Under the pieces are notes generated by a model. That model saw only the letters and a program-made list of their open reading frames with translations, did not search any database and was not told where the DNA came from. Positions 9,551 through 18,944 of a DNA stretch of 64,000 nt are shown one piece after another. The DNA comes from G963678445 sp963678445. Lineage in GTDB: Bacteria; Hydrogenedentota; Hydrogenedentia; Hydrogenedentales; G963678445. A program made the translations under genes and the position numbers. How positions within the stretch are numbered: position 1 is the stretch's first letter; each line of letters begins with the position of its first letter. The DNA lies in the NCBI GenBank assembly GCA_963678445.1, contig OY782877.1, positions 1,612,001-1,676,000 of the forward strand, in the 5' to 3' direction.

Positions 9551-12013
9551 ATGCCCGCCAAAGGCGCATACGCCTATGCTGAAATCGTCGTATCAACGCC
9601 GCTCGATCGCGCCTTCACCTACGCTATCCCCGACGCACTGCGTGAACGCGCCATGATCGGCATGCGCGCTATTGTACCCATGCGCAATCAGATGAAGACC
9701 GGCTATATCGTCGCCCTCAGCAACACAACTGATTTGGAGGAAATACGATTATTATTGGACCTGCCGGATGAACAGCCCGTCTTCTCCCAATCGATGCTGG
9801 AGCTGTGCCGGTGGATGGCAGATTACTACTGCTGTTCCTGGGGCGAGGCGCTGCAATGCGCTGCACCGCCAGGCATGCGTGTGGGCGCCAAGATGCGGTA
9901 CCACTTGCAGCAGGATCGCCTGGAGGGTCGCTTCTCGGAACGTCAAAAGAAGGTGATTGCCGCGCTCTATTCACGTGGCGCGCTGACGGAAGGACAGCTT
10001 GCTAAAGAAATTGGGCGCACCGCCTTGAGCAATACCTTACAGGCATTGGTGCGTCGGGGCGTGTTAACCGCCGAAACGATTCTACAGCAAGGCGGGGCTT
10101 CGATCCGCACCGAAACTTGGGTGCGCTTGGTCGAGGATGCGGTTCCAGACACGGAAAACCTGCTACGTTTTCAACGGCGCGCCCCCAAGCAAGCCGCTGT
10201 ATATCTGGATTTGCTTCACGGCGAACCGGAACGTGCGGCAACCACAATGTACGAAAAACATGGTGTAAATGCAACTATCCTTAGAACGTTGGAAAAACGG
10301 GGCTTTATAACGCGATTCGAAAAAGAGTTCTATCGTACTCCTGAGTTGAGTAAGGATAACCGCGCCACAAAAAAACATCCGCTCAACCCGGACCAACAGG
10401 CTGCCTATGAGCGCATTGTCGCTGCCATGGAGACGGATGAATATAAGACCTTTTTATTACACGGAATTACAGGCTCTGGAAAAACAGAGGTCTATCTACA
10501 AGCAATAGAACGCATGCTGGCCTTGGGACGAGATGCGATTATCCTCGTACCAGAAATTTCGTTAACTCCGCAAACCGTAGGGCGCTTCTTTGCACGCTTC
10601 AAAGAAGATATCGCCGTACTGCACAGTGGACTTGGTGTGGGTGAACGCTATGACGAGTGGCGTCGTGCACAACGCGGCGAAGTTCGTATCGTCGTGGGCG
10701 CGCGCTCCGCCATCTTTGCCCCCTTGCCCAATGTTGGCATCATTGTGGTTGACGAGGAACATGATCACTCGTACAAACAGGGCGAAGCGCCGCGTTACCA
10801 TGCACGCGACGTTGCGGTCATGCGCGCCAAGATGAATCAGGCCGTCTGTGTATTAGGTTCTGCCACACCCTCCATTGAATCGTACTACAATTCGGAGAAA
10901 AAAAAGTTTACGCGTCTGTCCCTGCTCAACCGCGCCACCTCCGGCACCCTTCCCGACGTACAGCTGATAGACATGCGCATCGAAACCAAGGAAGTCGGCG
11001 GCAAGATAGTACTCTCCCGCACCCTCGAAGAAGCGGTAAAAGAACGCGTCGCCGCACACGAACAAGTGATCCTGCTGCTCAATCGTCGCGGCTATGCGCC
11101 TTTTGTGCTCTGTCCCCAATGTGGTTGGGTGGCGGAATGCCCCAACTGTAACGTCAGTATGACCTACCACCAGAACGGTGCGTTACTTCGCTGCCACTAT
11201 TGCGACACCACCGCACCCAAACCCGTGGTCTGCGGAAAATGTCATTTTAACCCGCTCGTCTACCTGGGCACGGGCACGCAAAAGGCGGAGGAATATCTTA
11301 TGCGCGCTTTCCCCGGCGCACGTGTCGCACGCATGGACGCCGACACCACAGCAGGTAAGGGGGGCCATGCAAAAATTTTGGGACGTTTCGCTGCTGGCGA
11401 AATCGATATTCTCATCGGCACCCAAATGCTTGCCAAAGGGCACGACTATCCCGGCGTTACGCTCGTCGGCGTAATCAATGCCGACACCGGACTTTCCATG
11501 CCGGATTTCCGCGCCGCCGAACAAAGCTTCCAATTGCTTACGCAGGTTGCCGGACGCGCCGGGCGTGGTAATCGACCCGGTGAGGTGCATATCCAGACTT
11601 TTCGTCCCAAGCATTACGCGGTGCAGGCCGCGCATCACCATGACTACGCCGCCTTCTACGAAAAGGAAATTCACTATCGACACAGCGCTGGCTATCCCCC
11701 CTTCCGACGCATGGCCAATTTCGCTGTGGAAAGCGAAGATCCCCTGCTCGCGGAACGGCATGCCGTATTGTTGCACCGCGTTACCCGCGAACAGATTCAG
11801 GCGCTTTCCTACCAGGGTGTTGAAATTCTGGGCCCCTCCCCCGCTGCGGTAAGCCGCGTAAAGAAAAAATACCGGTGGCAGTTAGCCGTGCTCTCCCGAA
11901 GCGCCAAGCGTATCAACCACTTGACCCGTGCCGTTCGTGACGCCTTCGGCACGGCCTGCGAAACCCGCCAGGTGCAGTTTAAAATCGATCTGGACCCTTA
12001 CGGCATGTACTAG
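9551..12013 (+). CDS. priA: Primosomal replication-restart helicase PriA
   Basis: A protein of about 820 residues that reloads the replicative helicase at stalled forks. The N-terminal 3'-DNA-binding domain (YAEIVVSTPLDRAFTYAIP) and a winged-helix region precede the SF2 helicase core. The core has Walker A GITGSGKTEVY near residue 304, the DEEH box in VVDEEHDHSYKQ near 400, and later QMLAKGHDYPGVTLVG and QVAGRAGRG. Eight cysteines in paired CxxC motifs (CPQCG, CPNC, CHYC, CGKC; about residues 520-565) form the zinc region typical of PriA. The frame also offers ATG 9524, but ATG 9551 has AAAGGG upstream. The stop codon merges with a copy of the 3'-end repeat family. Confidence 0.96.
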   Translation: MPAKGAYAYAEIVVSTPLDRAFTYAIPDALRERAMIGMRAIVPMRNQMKTGYIVALSNTTDLEEIRLLLDLPDEQPVFSQSMLELCRWMADYYCCSWGEALQCAAPPGMRVGAKMRYHLQQDRLEGRFSERQKKVIAALYSRGALTEGQLAKEIGRTALSNTLQALVRRGVLTAETILQQGGASIRTETWVRLVEDAVPDTENLLRFQRRAPKQAAVYLDLLHGEPERAATTMYEKHGVNATILRTLEKRGFITRFEKEFYRTPELSKDNRATKKHPLNPDQQAAYERIVAAMETDEYKTFLLHGITGSGKTEVYLQAIERMLALGRDAIILVPEISLTPQTVGRFFARFKEDIAVLHSGLGVGERYDEWRRAQRGEVRIVVGARSAIFAPLPNVGIIVVDEEHDHSYKQGEAPRYHARDVAVMRAKMNQAVCVLGSATPSIESYYNSEKKKFTRLSLLNRATSGTLPDVQLIDMRIETKEVGGKIVLSRTLEEAVKERVAAHEQVILLLNRRGYAPFVLCPQCGWVAECPNCNVSMTYHQNGALLRCHYCDTTAPKPVVCGKCHFNPLVYLGTGTQKAEEYLMRAFPGARVARMDADTTAGKGGHAKILGRFAAGEIDILIGTQMLAKGHDYPGVTLVGVINADTGLSMPDFRAAEQSFQLLTQVAGRAGRGNRPGEVHIQTFRPKHYAVQAAHHHDYAAFYEKEIHYRHSAGYPPFRRMANFAVESEDPLLAERHAVLLHRVTREQIQALSYQGVEILGPSPAAVSRVKKKYRWQLAVLSRSAKRINHLTRAVRDAFGTACETRQVQFKIDLDPYGMY

Positions 12014-12163
12014 TGGTCCAGCGACTACAAGCAAGAGATATGGTACTGCCCGCCCCTGACCGCTGCAGAACATTCGCCTTCTTGGTACCTTGATTATGGC
12101 CTCAGGCGCCAAAGTGGTCCAGCGACCACAAGCATGAGATATGCTCCTGCCCGTTCTTAACTA
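12012..12163 (+). repeat. Two tandem units of the 3'-end repeat family
   Basis: Units begin GTGGTCCAGCGACTAC at 12013 and GTGGTCCAGCGACCAC at 12114, a period of 101 bases. Each continues with a GAGATATG core and a TGCCCG segment. The first overlaps the priA stop codon. The second is complete only in its first half. Confidence 0.85.
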
Positions 12164-12487
12164 CAGCAGTATTCTTTTTTTTGTAACAATTTTTAAGTGT
12201 TATTCACTATGGCCTATTTTGTAAGGATGCTCACTGTTTCTCCCGTCTTTTAGCGTCGGACACGTCTCTCTGGCTGGCTTGTCTCATTTTAGGAGATACT
12301 TTATTGACGAAAACCTGGAAATACCCTACAGTCACTTCGAGAGTATGGTATCATTGCTTATGCCTTGATACTACAAGTGGATACGAGTGTTAGCGCCAGA
12401 AAAACGAACATATAGCTATTTTAGACACATTTTTAACCTCAAAATCCCACATTTAGTAACTTAAAAATATTTAGACACAATATTTTG
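12164..12487 (+). other. AT-rich gene-free stretch before ftsK
   Basis: I see no convincing gene or RNA here. It is AT-rich, and a TTGACG at about 12304 lacks a good -10. Its role is probably only upstream DNA for the ftsK promoter. Confidence 0.5.
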
Positions 12488-12516
12488 TTGCAAGTTCACA
12501 AAAGGAATGCTATGAT
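12488..12516 (+). promoter_or_regulatory. Sigma-70-type promoter for ftsK
   Basis: TTGCAA, a 17-base spacer ending in TGC (an extended -10), then TATGAT. It lies about 135 bases before the ftsK start. Confidence 0.7.
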
Positions 12517-12650
12517 AGCTTCTGTCATTATAAACCCTCAAAATTCGAAAACTACCATAAAGACAAGAAGTTGTTTGGCACACGAGGAAACAGGGCCATA
12601 CTCCTGAGTGTGGCTTTTGCCACGGCAGCATAAGGGGAGAACTTCGAGAA

Positions 12651-15476
12651 GTGCGTAAGACTGGTAAAATGCCCATGGAACGGAAATGTGAAATTGCCGG
12701 GGTATTTGTGCTTGGGCTTGCGCTACTTTTGTTTCTGGCCCTGGTGACGGATGAGTATTCCAGTATGCATCCGGATGACCAGGCCCTGGAGGGAATGGCG
12801 CAGGCCCCTAACGTACTTGGACCTCCGGGAGCGGTGGCGGCGCGAGGATTGGCCTATCTGGTCGGCGATGCGGCGCACATACTCTATGGCCTCTTCTTTG
12901 TTTGGGGCTTGATGCTGATTGGGCATCGCCCGATAGATCGTCTCGCCACTCGTATCCCTGGCCTCCTTGTGTTGGTTTTTGCGGTGGCGGGCATGCTGCA
13001 AGTAAATCTGGCCGCGCCTGATGGCCGCAATACGCCTGGGGGAATGATGGGCGCGTTCTTGGCGGATACGCTCTTAACCCCGTATTTCGGGGTAATCAGC
13101 GCCAATGTCGCTATGTCCATGATGATTCTTATTGGCATATTGATGGCGACCGATTTTCTACTCATTCATATCGTCGTTGTGGCGGAAAAGGGCCTCGTCC
13201 ATGTATTACGTGGCAATTTGGCGCTGGCGGACGGGTGTCTGGGGCTATTCCACCATTTCCGGATACGCCGCGAGGAGTGGCAGGAACGTAGCGAGCTGAT
13301 GCGAGCGCGTGCGGAACAACGCCGTGCGGAGGCGGAGGTGCTTCGGGAACGACGCGAGCAACGCGAATTGAAACTACTGGAAGCCGAGGCAAAAGTGCTT
13401 GTGGCGGAAGAAAAAAAGGCTGCACGTCTTGCGGAGAAGGAAGAAAGAGCCGCGGCGCGTGCTGCTACTAAAGCAGAGAAAGCGGCTGCTAAGGCCGCTG
13501 AAAAGGCCGCAAGGAAGAGTGGCAAGGTCGCTTCCAGAGCAATAATGGAAGAACCGGCGACAGCACCCGTAGCGCTTCCTACTGAGGAACAAACATTGAT
13601 TCCGGAAGAGGATCTTGTCCCGCTTCCAGAAGAAGAGCCGTATCGCGAGCCCAATTTACATATTCCCACCTATACACCGCCTGAGGAGGCGCCTCTGTCG
13701 GAACTGGGACAGAAGCCAGAGCAGGAACCGGAGCCAGAGTTTGAAGCGGAATTGCCCTTTGATGCGATTCCGGAGATAGCTGAAGAAACACAAACACTTC
13801 CTGCTATGGAAGAGGCTGAACCGGAAGCGGTATTGGAATGGGTGGATGAGGAAGCCTTGGAGGAGACGGTGGTGGATGAAGCACCAGCGCCAGAACCCAA
13901 GCAGGCACCTGGGGCACCTAAACAACCCAGCACAAAACCAAAGCGCCGGGTACGACGCAAGGCAGATCCGATGGAGGAATTGCCTGCGGATTATGTTTAC
14001 CCTAAAAGATACGCCAAGCCGTCTCTGGAACTATTTGATGAACCTGAGGTGCATGAAATTCCCAATCTGGGGTACAAGCTGCGCAATATCAGTATGCATC
14101 TGGAGGAGACTTTAAAGACCTTTGGCATTGAGGCGCGGGTAACGGATGTAACCCGGGGGCCGACTATTACGCGTTTTGAAATCGAGCCCTCGCCTGGCGT
14201 TAAGGTGAGTCGTTTCCTGGCCTTGTCCGATGACATCGCCTTGGCATTAAAGGCGCACCGGGTGCGCGTGGAAGCGCCGATTCCCGGCAAGGGCCGCGTG
14301 GGAATCGAGGTACCCAATGAGGATCGCGATCAGGTTCTGATCCGGGAATTGCTCGAAAGTGGTGGATTCCAACGGGGCAAGGGCAAACTCAAATTAGCGT
14401 TGGGCAAAGACATCAGCGGCGGCGTACAGATTGCCGATCTGGCGACGATGCCGCACCTGCTGGTAGCTGGGGCAACCGGCGCGGGTAAAACGGTATGCGT
14501 GAAAGCGCTGCTGGCCAGTTTGTTGTGCCGACATACACCCGATGAATTACAATTAATGTTGATTGACCCCAAAATGGTGGAATTGTCAGTATTTAATGAT
14601 ATTCCCCATTTGATTACACCGGTGGTGACGGATCCGAAGAAAGCCTCGACCACTTTGACGTGGTTAATTAACGAAATGGAAGAACGATATCGTCTTTTTG
14701 CCGACCTTCGGGTGCGCAATATTGAAGTCTATAACAAAAGTGTAGATAATGGTGAAATTGAGGTGGAGGGAGCGGAGGAGGATGGCAGTTCACAATCATT
14801 GAATGTGGTACGCAAACTACCGTATATTGTATGCGTTATCGACGAGTTAGCCGACCTGATGATGCTGGCCAGGTCGGAAGTGGAAGATTCGATTGGGCGA
14901 TTGGCACAGCTGGCGCGCGCTGTTGGAATTCATCTGATTATCGCTACACAACGGCCCTCGGTGGATGTGCTGACAGGGGTGATTAAGGCAAATTTCCCTG
15001 CACGAATTTCCTTTCAGGTGTCTTCCCGGGTAGACTCGCGATGCATTCTGGATGAGATAGGCGCAGAACGGTTGATCGGCATGGGCGATTTGCTCTACCT
15101 TCCGGCAGGGCAGTCGAAACCGACACGTATCCAGGGCGCGTTTGTAAGTGACGAAGAGATGAACGGGTTGATCGCCTACCTTAAACGTCAGGCGCCGCCG
15201 CAGTACCGCGATGAAATTGAAAATTACGGCAAAAGCAAAGACGCGGCAAGCGACATTATGGAAGAAGATGATCCGCTTTTTGAGGATGCGGTGCAGGTGG
15301 TGATGGAGACTGGGCAGGCGTCGATTTCGATGGTGCAACGGCGGTTGCGCGTGGGATATACGCGTGCGGCGCGGTTGATCGATATGATGGAACTGAAAGG
15401 ACTGGTAGGGCCGCATACAGGCAGTAAGGCCCGGGAAATCCTGGTGGATGTACCCCAAAAGGATGAAGTAGCATGA
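12651..15476 (+). CDS. ftsK: DNA translocase FtsK/SpoIIIE
   Basis: A 941-residue septal DNA pump that segregates chromosomes and supports dimer resolution. Four membrane segments lie in residues 10-175. They are followed by a charged Ala/Arg/Glu/Lys coiled-coil stretch (about 195-300), an acidic Pro/Glu linker (about 300-450), the alpha and beta motor domains with Walker A GATGAGKT near residue 606 and VIDELADLMM, and a C-terminal gamma winged helix (about 875-941; VGYTRAARLIDMMELKGLVG). The start is GTG with AGGGGAG 11 bases upstream, preceded by a strong promoter. It overlaps the next gene by 4 bases (ATGA), so the two are translationally coupled. The order ftsK, HTH protein, pgsA resembles the spoIIIE-ymfM-pgsA arrangement of Firmicutes. 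Confidence 0.96.
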   Translation: MRKTGKMPMERKCEIAGVFVLGLALLLFLALVTDEYSSMHPDDQALEGMAQAPNVLGPPGAVAARGLAYLVGDAAHILYGLFFVWGLMLIGHRPIDRLATRIPGLLVLVFAVAGMLQVNLAAPDGRNTPGGMMGAFLADTLLTPYFGVISANVAMSMMILIGILMATDFLLIHIVVVAEKGLVHVLRGNLALADGCLGLFHHFRIRREEWQERSELMRARAEQRRAEAEVLRERREQRELKLLEAEAKVLVAEEKKAARLAEKEERAAARAATKAEKAAAKAAEKAARKSGKVASRAIMEEPATAPVALPTEEQTLIPEEDLVPLPEEEPYREPNLHIPTYTPPEEAPLSELGQKPEQEPEPEFEAELPFDAIPEIAEETQTLPAMEEAEPEAVLEWVDEEALEETVVDEAPAPEPKQAPGAPKQPSTKPKRRVRRKADPMEELPADYVYPKRYAKPSLELFDEPEVHEIPNLGYKLRNISMHLEETLKTFGIEARVTDVTRGPTITRFEIEPSPGVKVSRFLALSDDIALALKAHRVRVEAPIPGKGRVGIEVPNEDRDQVLIRELLESGGFQRGKGKLKLALGKDISGGVQIADLATMPHLLVAGATGAGKTVCVKALLASLLCRHTPDELQLMLIDPKMVELSVFNDIPHLITPVVTDPKKASTTLTWLINEMEERYRLFADLRVRNIEVYNKSVDNGEIEVEGAEEDGSSQSLNVVRKLPYIVCVIDELADLMMLARSEVEDSIGRLAQLARAVGIHLIIATQRPSVDVLTGVIKANFPARISFQVSSRVDSRCILDEIGAERLIGMGDLLYLPAGQSKPTRIQGAFVSDEEMNGLIAYLKRQAPPQYRDEIENYGKSKDAASDIMEEDDPLFEDAVQVVMETGQASISMVQRRLRVGYTRAARLIDMMELKGLVGPHTGSKAREILVDVPQKDEVA

Positions 15477-15952
15477 GCCAAAACAAATTCCCAGGAGTGG
15501 CGCTACAGGAAAAGCGAATGGCTTTGGGCCTTTCGCGTCAAGACGTGTATCAGCAGATCCATGTGCCGGTAATGCATATTGAGGCACTGGAAGAAGGCGA
15601 TCTTGCAGCCATGCCCTGTGAAACGTATGCCATGGGTTTTTTACAAAGTTACTGCCAGTTCCTGGAAATTGAAGCAGGCCCCTATATGGACCAATACCGC
15701 AGCTGGTTGCGCAGTCAGGCGCAGCCGCGCAATGGCGGTTATCTGCGTAAAACCCGTAGCACGACGCATCGGGAACGTCCTGCCTGGTTACGCGACATGG
15801 CGACATGGAGCGCTATCTGCGCTATACTGTTGTTGGGATGGCTTGCCTACACGGTCGTAGTAGGACCATGGGCCGAGCATGATCAGCCGCGGGTACAGGC
15901 GGGCACCACGGAAGAAGCACCGGCCACGTCTTCCTTTGGGGATTCGTGGTAA
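15473..15952 (+). CDS. RodZ-like HTH membrane protein
   Basis: A 159-residue protein with an N-terminal helix-turn-helix of the RodZ type (residues 8-75: ALQEKRMALGLSRQDVYQQI, then the conserved MGFLQSYCQFLEI). A basic juxtamembrane stretch and one membrane segment (about residues 112-134) follow. In rod-shaped bacteria RodZ links MreB to the envelope through this domain. The tail after the membrane helix is only about 25 residues, much shorter than in E. coli RodZ, so the periplasmic domain is absent. It overlaps ftsK by 4 bases and is followed by pgsA, a common neighbour of this family. Involvement in cell shape or division is inferred from domain and context. Confidence 0.8.
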   Translation: MSQNKFPGVALQEKRMALGLSRQDVYQQIHVPVMHIEALEEGDLAAMPCETYAMGFLQSYCQFLEIEAGPYMDQYRSWLRSQAQPRNGGYLRKTRSTTHRERPAWLRDMATWSAICAILLLGWLAYTVVVGPWAEHDQPRVQAGTTEEAPATSSFGDSW

Positions 15953-16139
15953 ATCTGATATTTTGACAAGCTGGATTTAGAAGGGGGAAAACGTGCATTC
16001 GCGCGTTGTTTTTTTGTTTCGCAAACAATACGCCTTTATCTCGCACAATACCGAGAGAGGCATGGACCGTATCAGCGACCGAGCGAAGAATAAGCCGCCT
16101 TGTGGTTCCCGGACCACACATACGAATAGGGATTGTAGT

Positions 16140-16754
16140 ATGAACCTGCCAAATCAACTCACATTGGCGCGTTGCGTTATGGCGCTGCTGTTTGTTGGAG
16201 TAATGTCGTTTGAAAATGTTTTTTGCTACATATTGGCCTATGTCTTATTTGTTGCAGCGGCATTAACGGATTATTACGATGGAAAGATTGCGCGGGAACG
16301 TAATCTGATCACGAATTTCGGGAAACTATTGGACCCCGTGGCGGATAAAGTGTTAATGGTGGCGGCGTTCATTATGATGGTGATTATTCCGGACTTGCGT
16401 ATACCTGGCTGGACCATTGTGGTTATCCTCGCCCGTGAATTTCTGATCACAGGGGCTCGCTCTCTGGCGGCGGCGGAGGGCGCTGTCATTGCCGCTAACA
16501 AATGGGGCAAAGCCAAAACCGTTTTACAGATGGTGTATGTATTGGTCTTTCTGCTGGCGGCGGTGCTGCTGGAAGCCGCCGAGATGTATGTGCAGGGCGG
16601 TGGCAACATACCGGGCGGACTGGACCGATGGAAAGCGGTGGTGGGTAACGCTTCCATGGTTACGATCATTTTCGTTGCAATGTATACTGTCTATTCCGGC
16701 GTACAGTTTGTGCGGGCGAACTGGAAAATTTTGAAACTCGACAACTTGTCATGA
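16140..16754 (+). CDS. pgsA: CDP-diacylglycerol-glycerol-3-phosphate 3-phosphatidyltransferase
   Basis: A 204-residue inner-membrane enzyme that makes phosphatidylglycerophosphate, the first committed step to phosphatidylglycerol. The CDP-alcohol phosphotransferase signature D-x2-D-G-x2-A-R-x8-G-x3-D-x3-D is complete (DYYDGKIAR, then GKLLDPVADK; about residues 43-71). Several hydrophobic segments surround it. The frame is open upstream to 15993, but ATG 16140 (MNLPNQLTLARC) fits the family N-terminus and has AGGG about 10 bases upstream. It overlaps alr by 4 bases (ATGA). Confidence 0.95.
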   Translation: MNLPNQLTLARCVMALLFVGVMSFENVFCYILAYVLFVAAALTDYYDGKIARERNLITNFGKLLDPVADKVLMVAAFIMMVIIPDLRIPGWTIVVILAREFLITGARSLAAAEGAVIAANKWGKAKTVLQMVYVLVFLLAAVLLEAAEMYVQGGGNIPGGLDRWKAVVGNASMVTIIFVAMYTVYSGVQFVRANWKILKLDNLS

Positions 16755-17893
16755 ATGCGTTAGCTCCATCTGAAGTTTGTGTTGATTTAGCGGCCTACGC
16801 CCATAATCTGGATGTAGTCCGTCGTTTTGTGGGTGCCAGCGCCTGGATTGCTGCGGTGATCAAGGCAGACGCCTATGGGCACGGTCTTATCCCGATAGCA
16901 CAGAAAGCTTTGACGTGGGGCGTTGACATGTTGGCGGTGGCTACGGTGGCGGAGGGCGTCCAACTACGCGAAGCAGGAGTGTCGGATAAAATCCTGATTT
17001 TGGGCCAACCCGAACATGCCGCCCTGGAAGCTGCGGTCATACATGAGCTGCGCATTATGCTGTCCGATCGGGAGACCGCAGAGTATCTGGGAACGGTGGC
17101 TGCGCGCCTCCAGAAGGTCGCCACCGTGCATTGTAAACTTGATACAGGCATGGGGCGCCAAGGCTTTTCACTAGAACAGGCGGCGGACGACTTACAACGT
17201 TTGACCCGTATCTCCCACATCGACATCGAGGGGATTGCAACCCATTTCCCCATTGCAGAACGGGCGGACAATCCCTATACCTATGATCAGATTAAGGCGT
17301 TTAAACAGGCCTTGCGCCAACTTGATAAAAAGGGCGTTCCGTATGAACTTGCGCATGCGGCTAATAGCGCCGCCATTGTGAATTACCATGGCAGTGTGTT
17401 CGACATGGTGCGTCCTGGCTTGATGACCTATGGCGTATGGCCGGTAGCCTTGCCGCCGATTCAAAATGTATTGAAGCCCGTCATGCAATGGACATCGCGC
17501 GTCACCCATGTGCGCGAAATGCCCGCAGGTCTGAGTATCGGATATGGTCGCACCTATACGACCCCATCCCGAATGCGCCTGGCAATTATCCCCGTCGGCT
17601 ATGCGGATGGATATAAACATCAGCTGGGCAATTGTGCCGACGTGTTAATCCATGGAAAGCGTTGCCCCGTGCGCGGCAGTGTGTGCATGGATCAAATTAT
17701 GGTGGATGTTACCCAGCTCGATGCTATTGCCCCCGGCGACACAGTTACCCTGTTGGGCGCCGATGGGGAAGAAACCATATCGGCAATTGAATTGGCGCGT
17801 CATGCGGAGACTATCCCCTATGATATCCTGACGGGAATCGGCGCACGCGTTGCACGTGTCTACGTAGATGACGCAGAGCAACCGGAAGAATAG
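16751..17893 (+). CDS. alr: Alanine racemase
   Basis: A 380-residue PLP enzyme that makes D-alanine for peptidoglycan. The PLP lysine lies in VIKADAYGHG (about residue 38). The second-half motif SIGYGRTYTTP, supplying the catalytic tyrosine region, is followed by IPVGYADGYKH and VCMDQIMVDVT. Length and motifs match the family throughout. It starts within the pgsA stop codon, and the NYN gene begins 11 bases after its end, so pgsA-alr-NYN look cotranscribed. Confidence 0.96.
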   Translation: MNALAPSEVCVDLAAYAHNLDVVRRFVGASAWIAAVIKADAYGHGLIPIAQKALTWGVDMLAVATVAEGVQLREAGVSDKILILGQPEHAALEAAVIHELRIMLSDRETAEYLGTVAARLQKVATVHCKLDTGMGRQGFSLEQAADDLQRLTRISHIDIEGIATHFPIAERADNPYTYDQIKAFKQALRQLDKKGVPYELAHAANSAAIVNYHGSVFDMVRPGLMTYGVWPVALPPIQNVLKPVMQWTSRVTHVREMPAGLSIGYGRTYTTPSRMRLAIIPVGYADGYKHQLGNCADVLIHGKRCPVRGSVCMDQIMVDVTQLDAIAPGDTVTLLGADGEETISAIELARHAETIPYDILTGIGARVARVYVDDAEQPEE

Positions 17894-17904
17894 CGGGCAC
17901 GAAA

Positions 17905-18417
17905 ATGTACTATGTCGACGGGTATAACGTATTGCACAAATCCACACGCCTGCGTCCGCTGCTCAACCGCGACCTCGAAACGGCCCGGGATGCCCTCATA
18001 GATCAAATCGCGGCCTACTGCGCAGCCACCGGCGCACAGGTGACCATTGTCTTTGACGGACGTGGCATGCAGGTGCCCGAAAGCGTATCCCACCATCGTG
18101 GCGTGCCGGGTCTTGAGGTGCTTTATTCGCCGAGCCATCTAACCGCCGACGCCGTAATCGAACGCCGCATCTACGAGGCCGCCGACCGACTACGCGTGGT
18201 CGTCGTCAGTAACGACCGCGGTCTGCGCGATCTTTGCCGTGGCATGGGCGCATTAACTATGGAAGCAGACCATTTCCTCAGAGAAGTTGGGGCTACACGC
18301 GCTGACACCAGCGCCGTCGTGCGTAATACCCACCGCAATACCGGCATGCCACATATGGACGAACGACTGGACCCCGAAACCCTCGCCCGCCTCGAAAAGT
18401 TGCGGAAAAAACTCTAA
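17905..18417 (+). CDS. YacP-like NYN-domain nuclease
   Basis: A 170-residue protein of the NYN (PIN-like) family. The N-terminal MYYVDGYNVLHK, central VTIVFDGRGM, then DAVIERRI and VVVSNDRGLRD hold the conserved acidic residues expected to bind metal. In Firmicutes, YacP/Rae1 cleaves mRNA on ribosomes; the same activity here is inference. The C-terminus is a short charged tail (DPETLARLEKLRKKL). It follows alr by 11 bases. Confidence 0.88.
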   Translation: MYYVDGYNVLHKSTRLRPLLNRDLETARDALIDQIAAYCAATGAQVTIVFDGRGMQVPESVSHHRGVPGLEVLYSPSHLTADAVIERRIYEAADRLRVVVVSNDRGLRDLCRGMGALTMEADHFLREVGATRADTSAVVRNTHRNTGMPHMDERLDPETLARLEKLRKKL

Positions 18418-18464
18418 TCTCGCAGGCTCATTGTAGGGTATAATTTATGTCTGTCGTGGCGATT

Positions 18465-18493
18465 TTGCATTTTTCGGCTACGTTTGCTATGCT
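18465..18493 (+). promoter_or_regulatory. Promoter for rpsU
   Basis: TTGCAT, a 17-base spacer ending in TGC (extended -10), then TATGCT, about 97 bases before the rpsU start. Confidence 0.7.
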
Positions 18494-18589
18494 ATGCATC
18501 TTGGTGTGAAGAATCTTGGGTGTCTATCCATAACGGATTCGGCAGGATTCTGACATCAGAATTTTATGTAGAGGGGAGGTTGAGAATTC

Positions 18590-18775
18590 GTGACAAAAGT
18601 TCGCGTTAAAACGGACGAGCCCTTTGAAAAGGCATTGCGCCGCTTCAAAAAAAAGTGCAATAAGGAAGGGCTTATGCAACGGCTTAAGGAAGTAAAGTAT
18701 TACGAGAAGCCGTCGGAGCGTCGCCGTCGTAAATTGGCTAAGGCCATGTCGCGCGCCGCGCAAGACGAAATCTAA
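18590..18775 (+). CDS. rpsU: 30S ribosomal protein bS21
   Basis: A 61-residue, very basic protein that matches bS21: VRVKTDEPFEKALRRFKKKC, the central GLMQRLKEVKYYEKPSERRRRK and a short tail. bS21 sits near the anti-Shine-Dalgarno region of 16S rRNA and helps initiation. The start is GTG with GGGGAGG about 11 bases upstream. It is monocistronic, with its own promoter and a strong terminator. Confidence 0.96.
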   Translation: MTKVRVKTDEPFEKALRRFKKKCNKEGLMQRLKEVKYYEKPSERRRRKLAKAMSRAAQDEI

Positions 18776-18851
18776 TTTCTCCAACAGCCCTGCTGTTGCA
18801 TGATTGATTTATGCTTGCTTTAGGGCGCAGTATGTACAGGCTTTAATGATA

Positions 18852-18886
18852 AACGGGATCGACGTTCGCGTCGCTCCCGTTTTTTT
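18852..18886 (+). terminator. Rho-independent terminator after rpsU
   Basis: AACGGGATCGACG pairs with CGTCGCTCCCGTT around a TTCG tetraloop, with one mismatch and a run of T residues after the stem. Confidence 0.92.
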
Positions 18887-18944
18887 GTGTTTATGCGTAG
18901 AAAAACGCCATACAAATATTTGAACGGTTGGGAACTATTATAAA

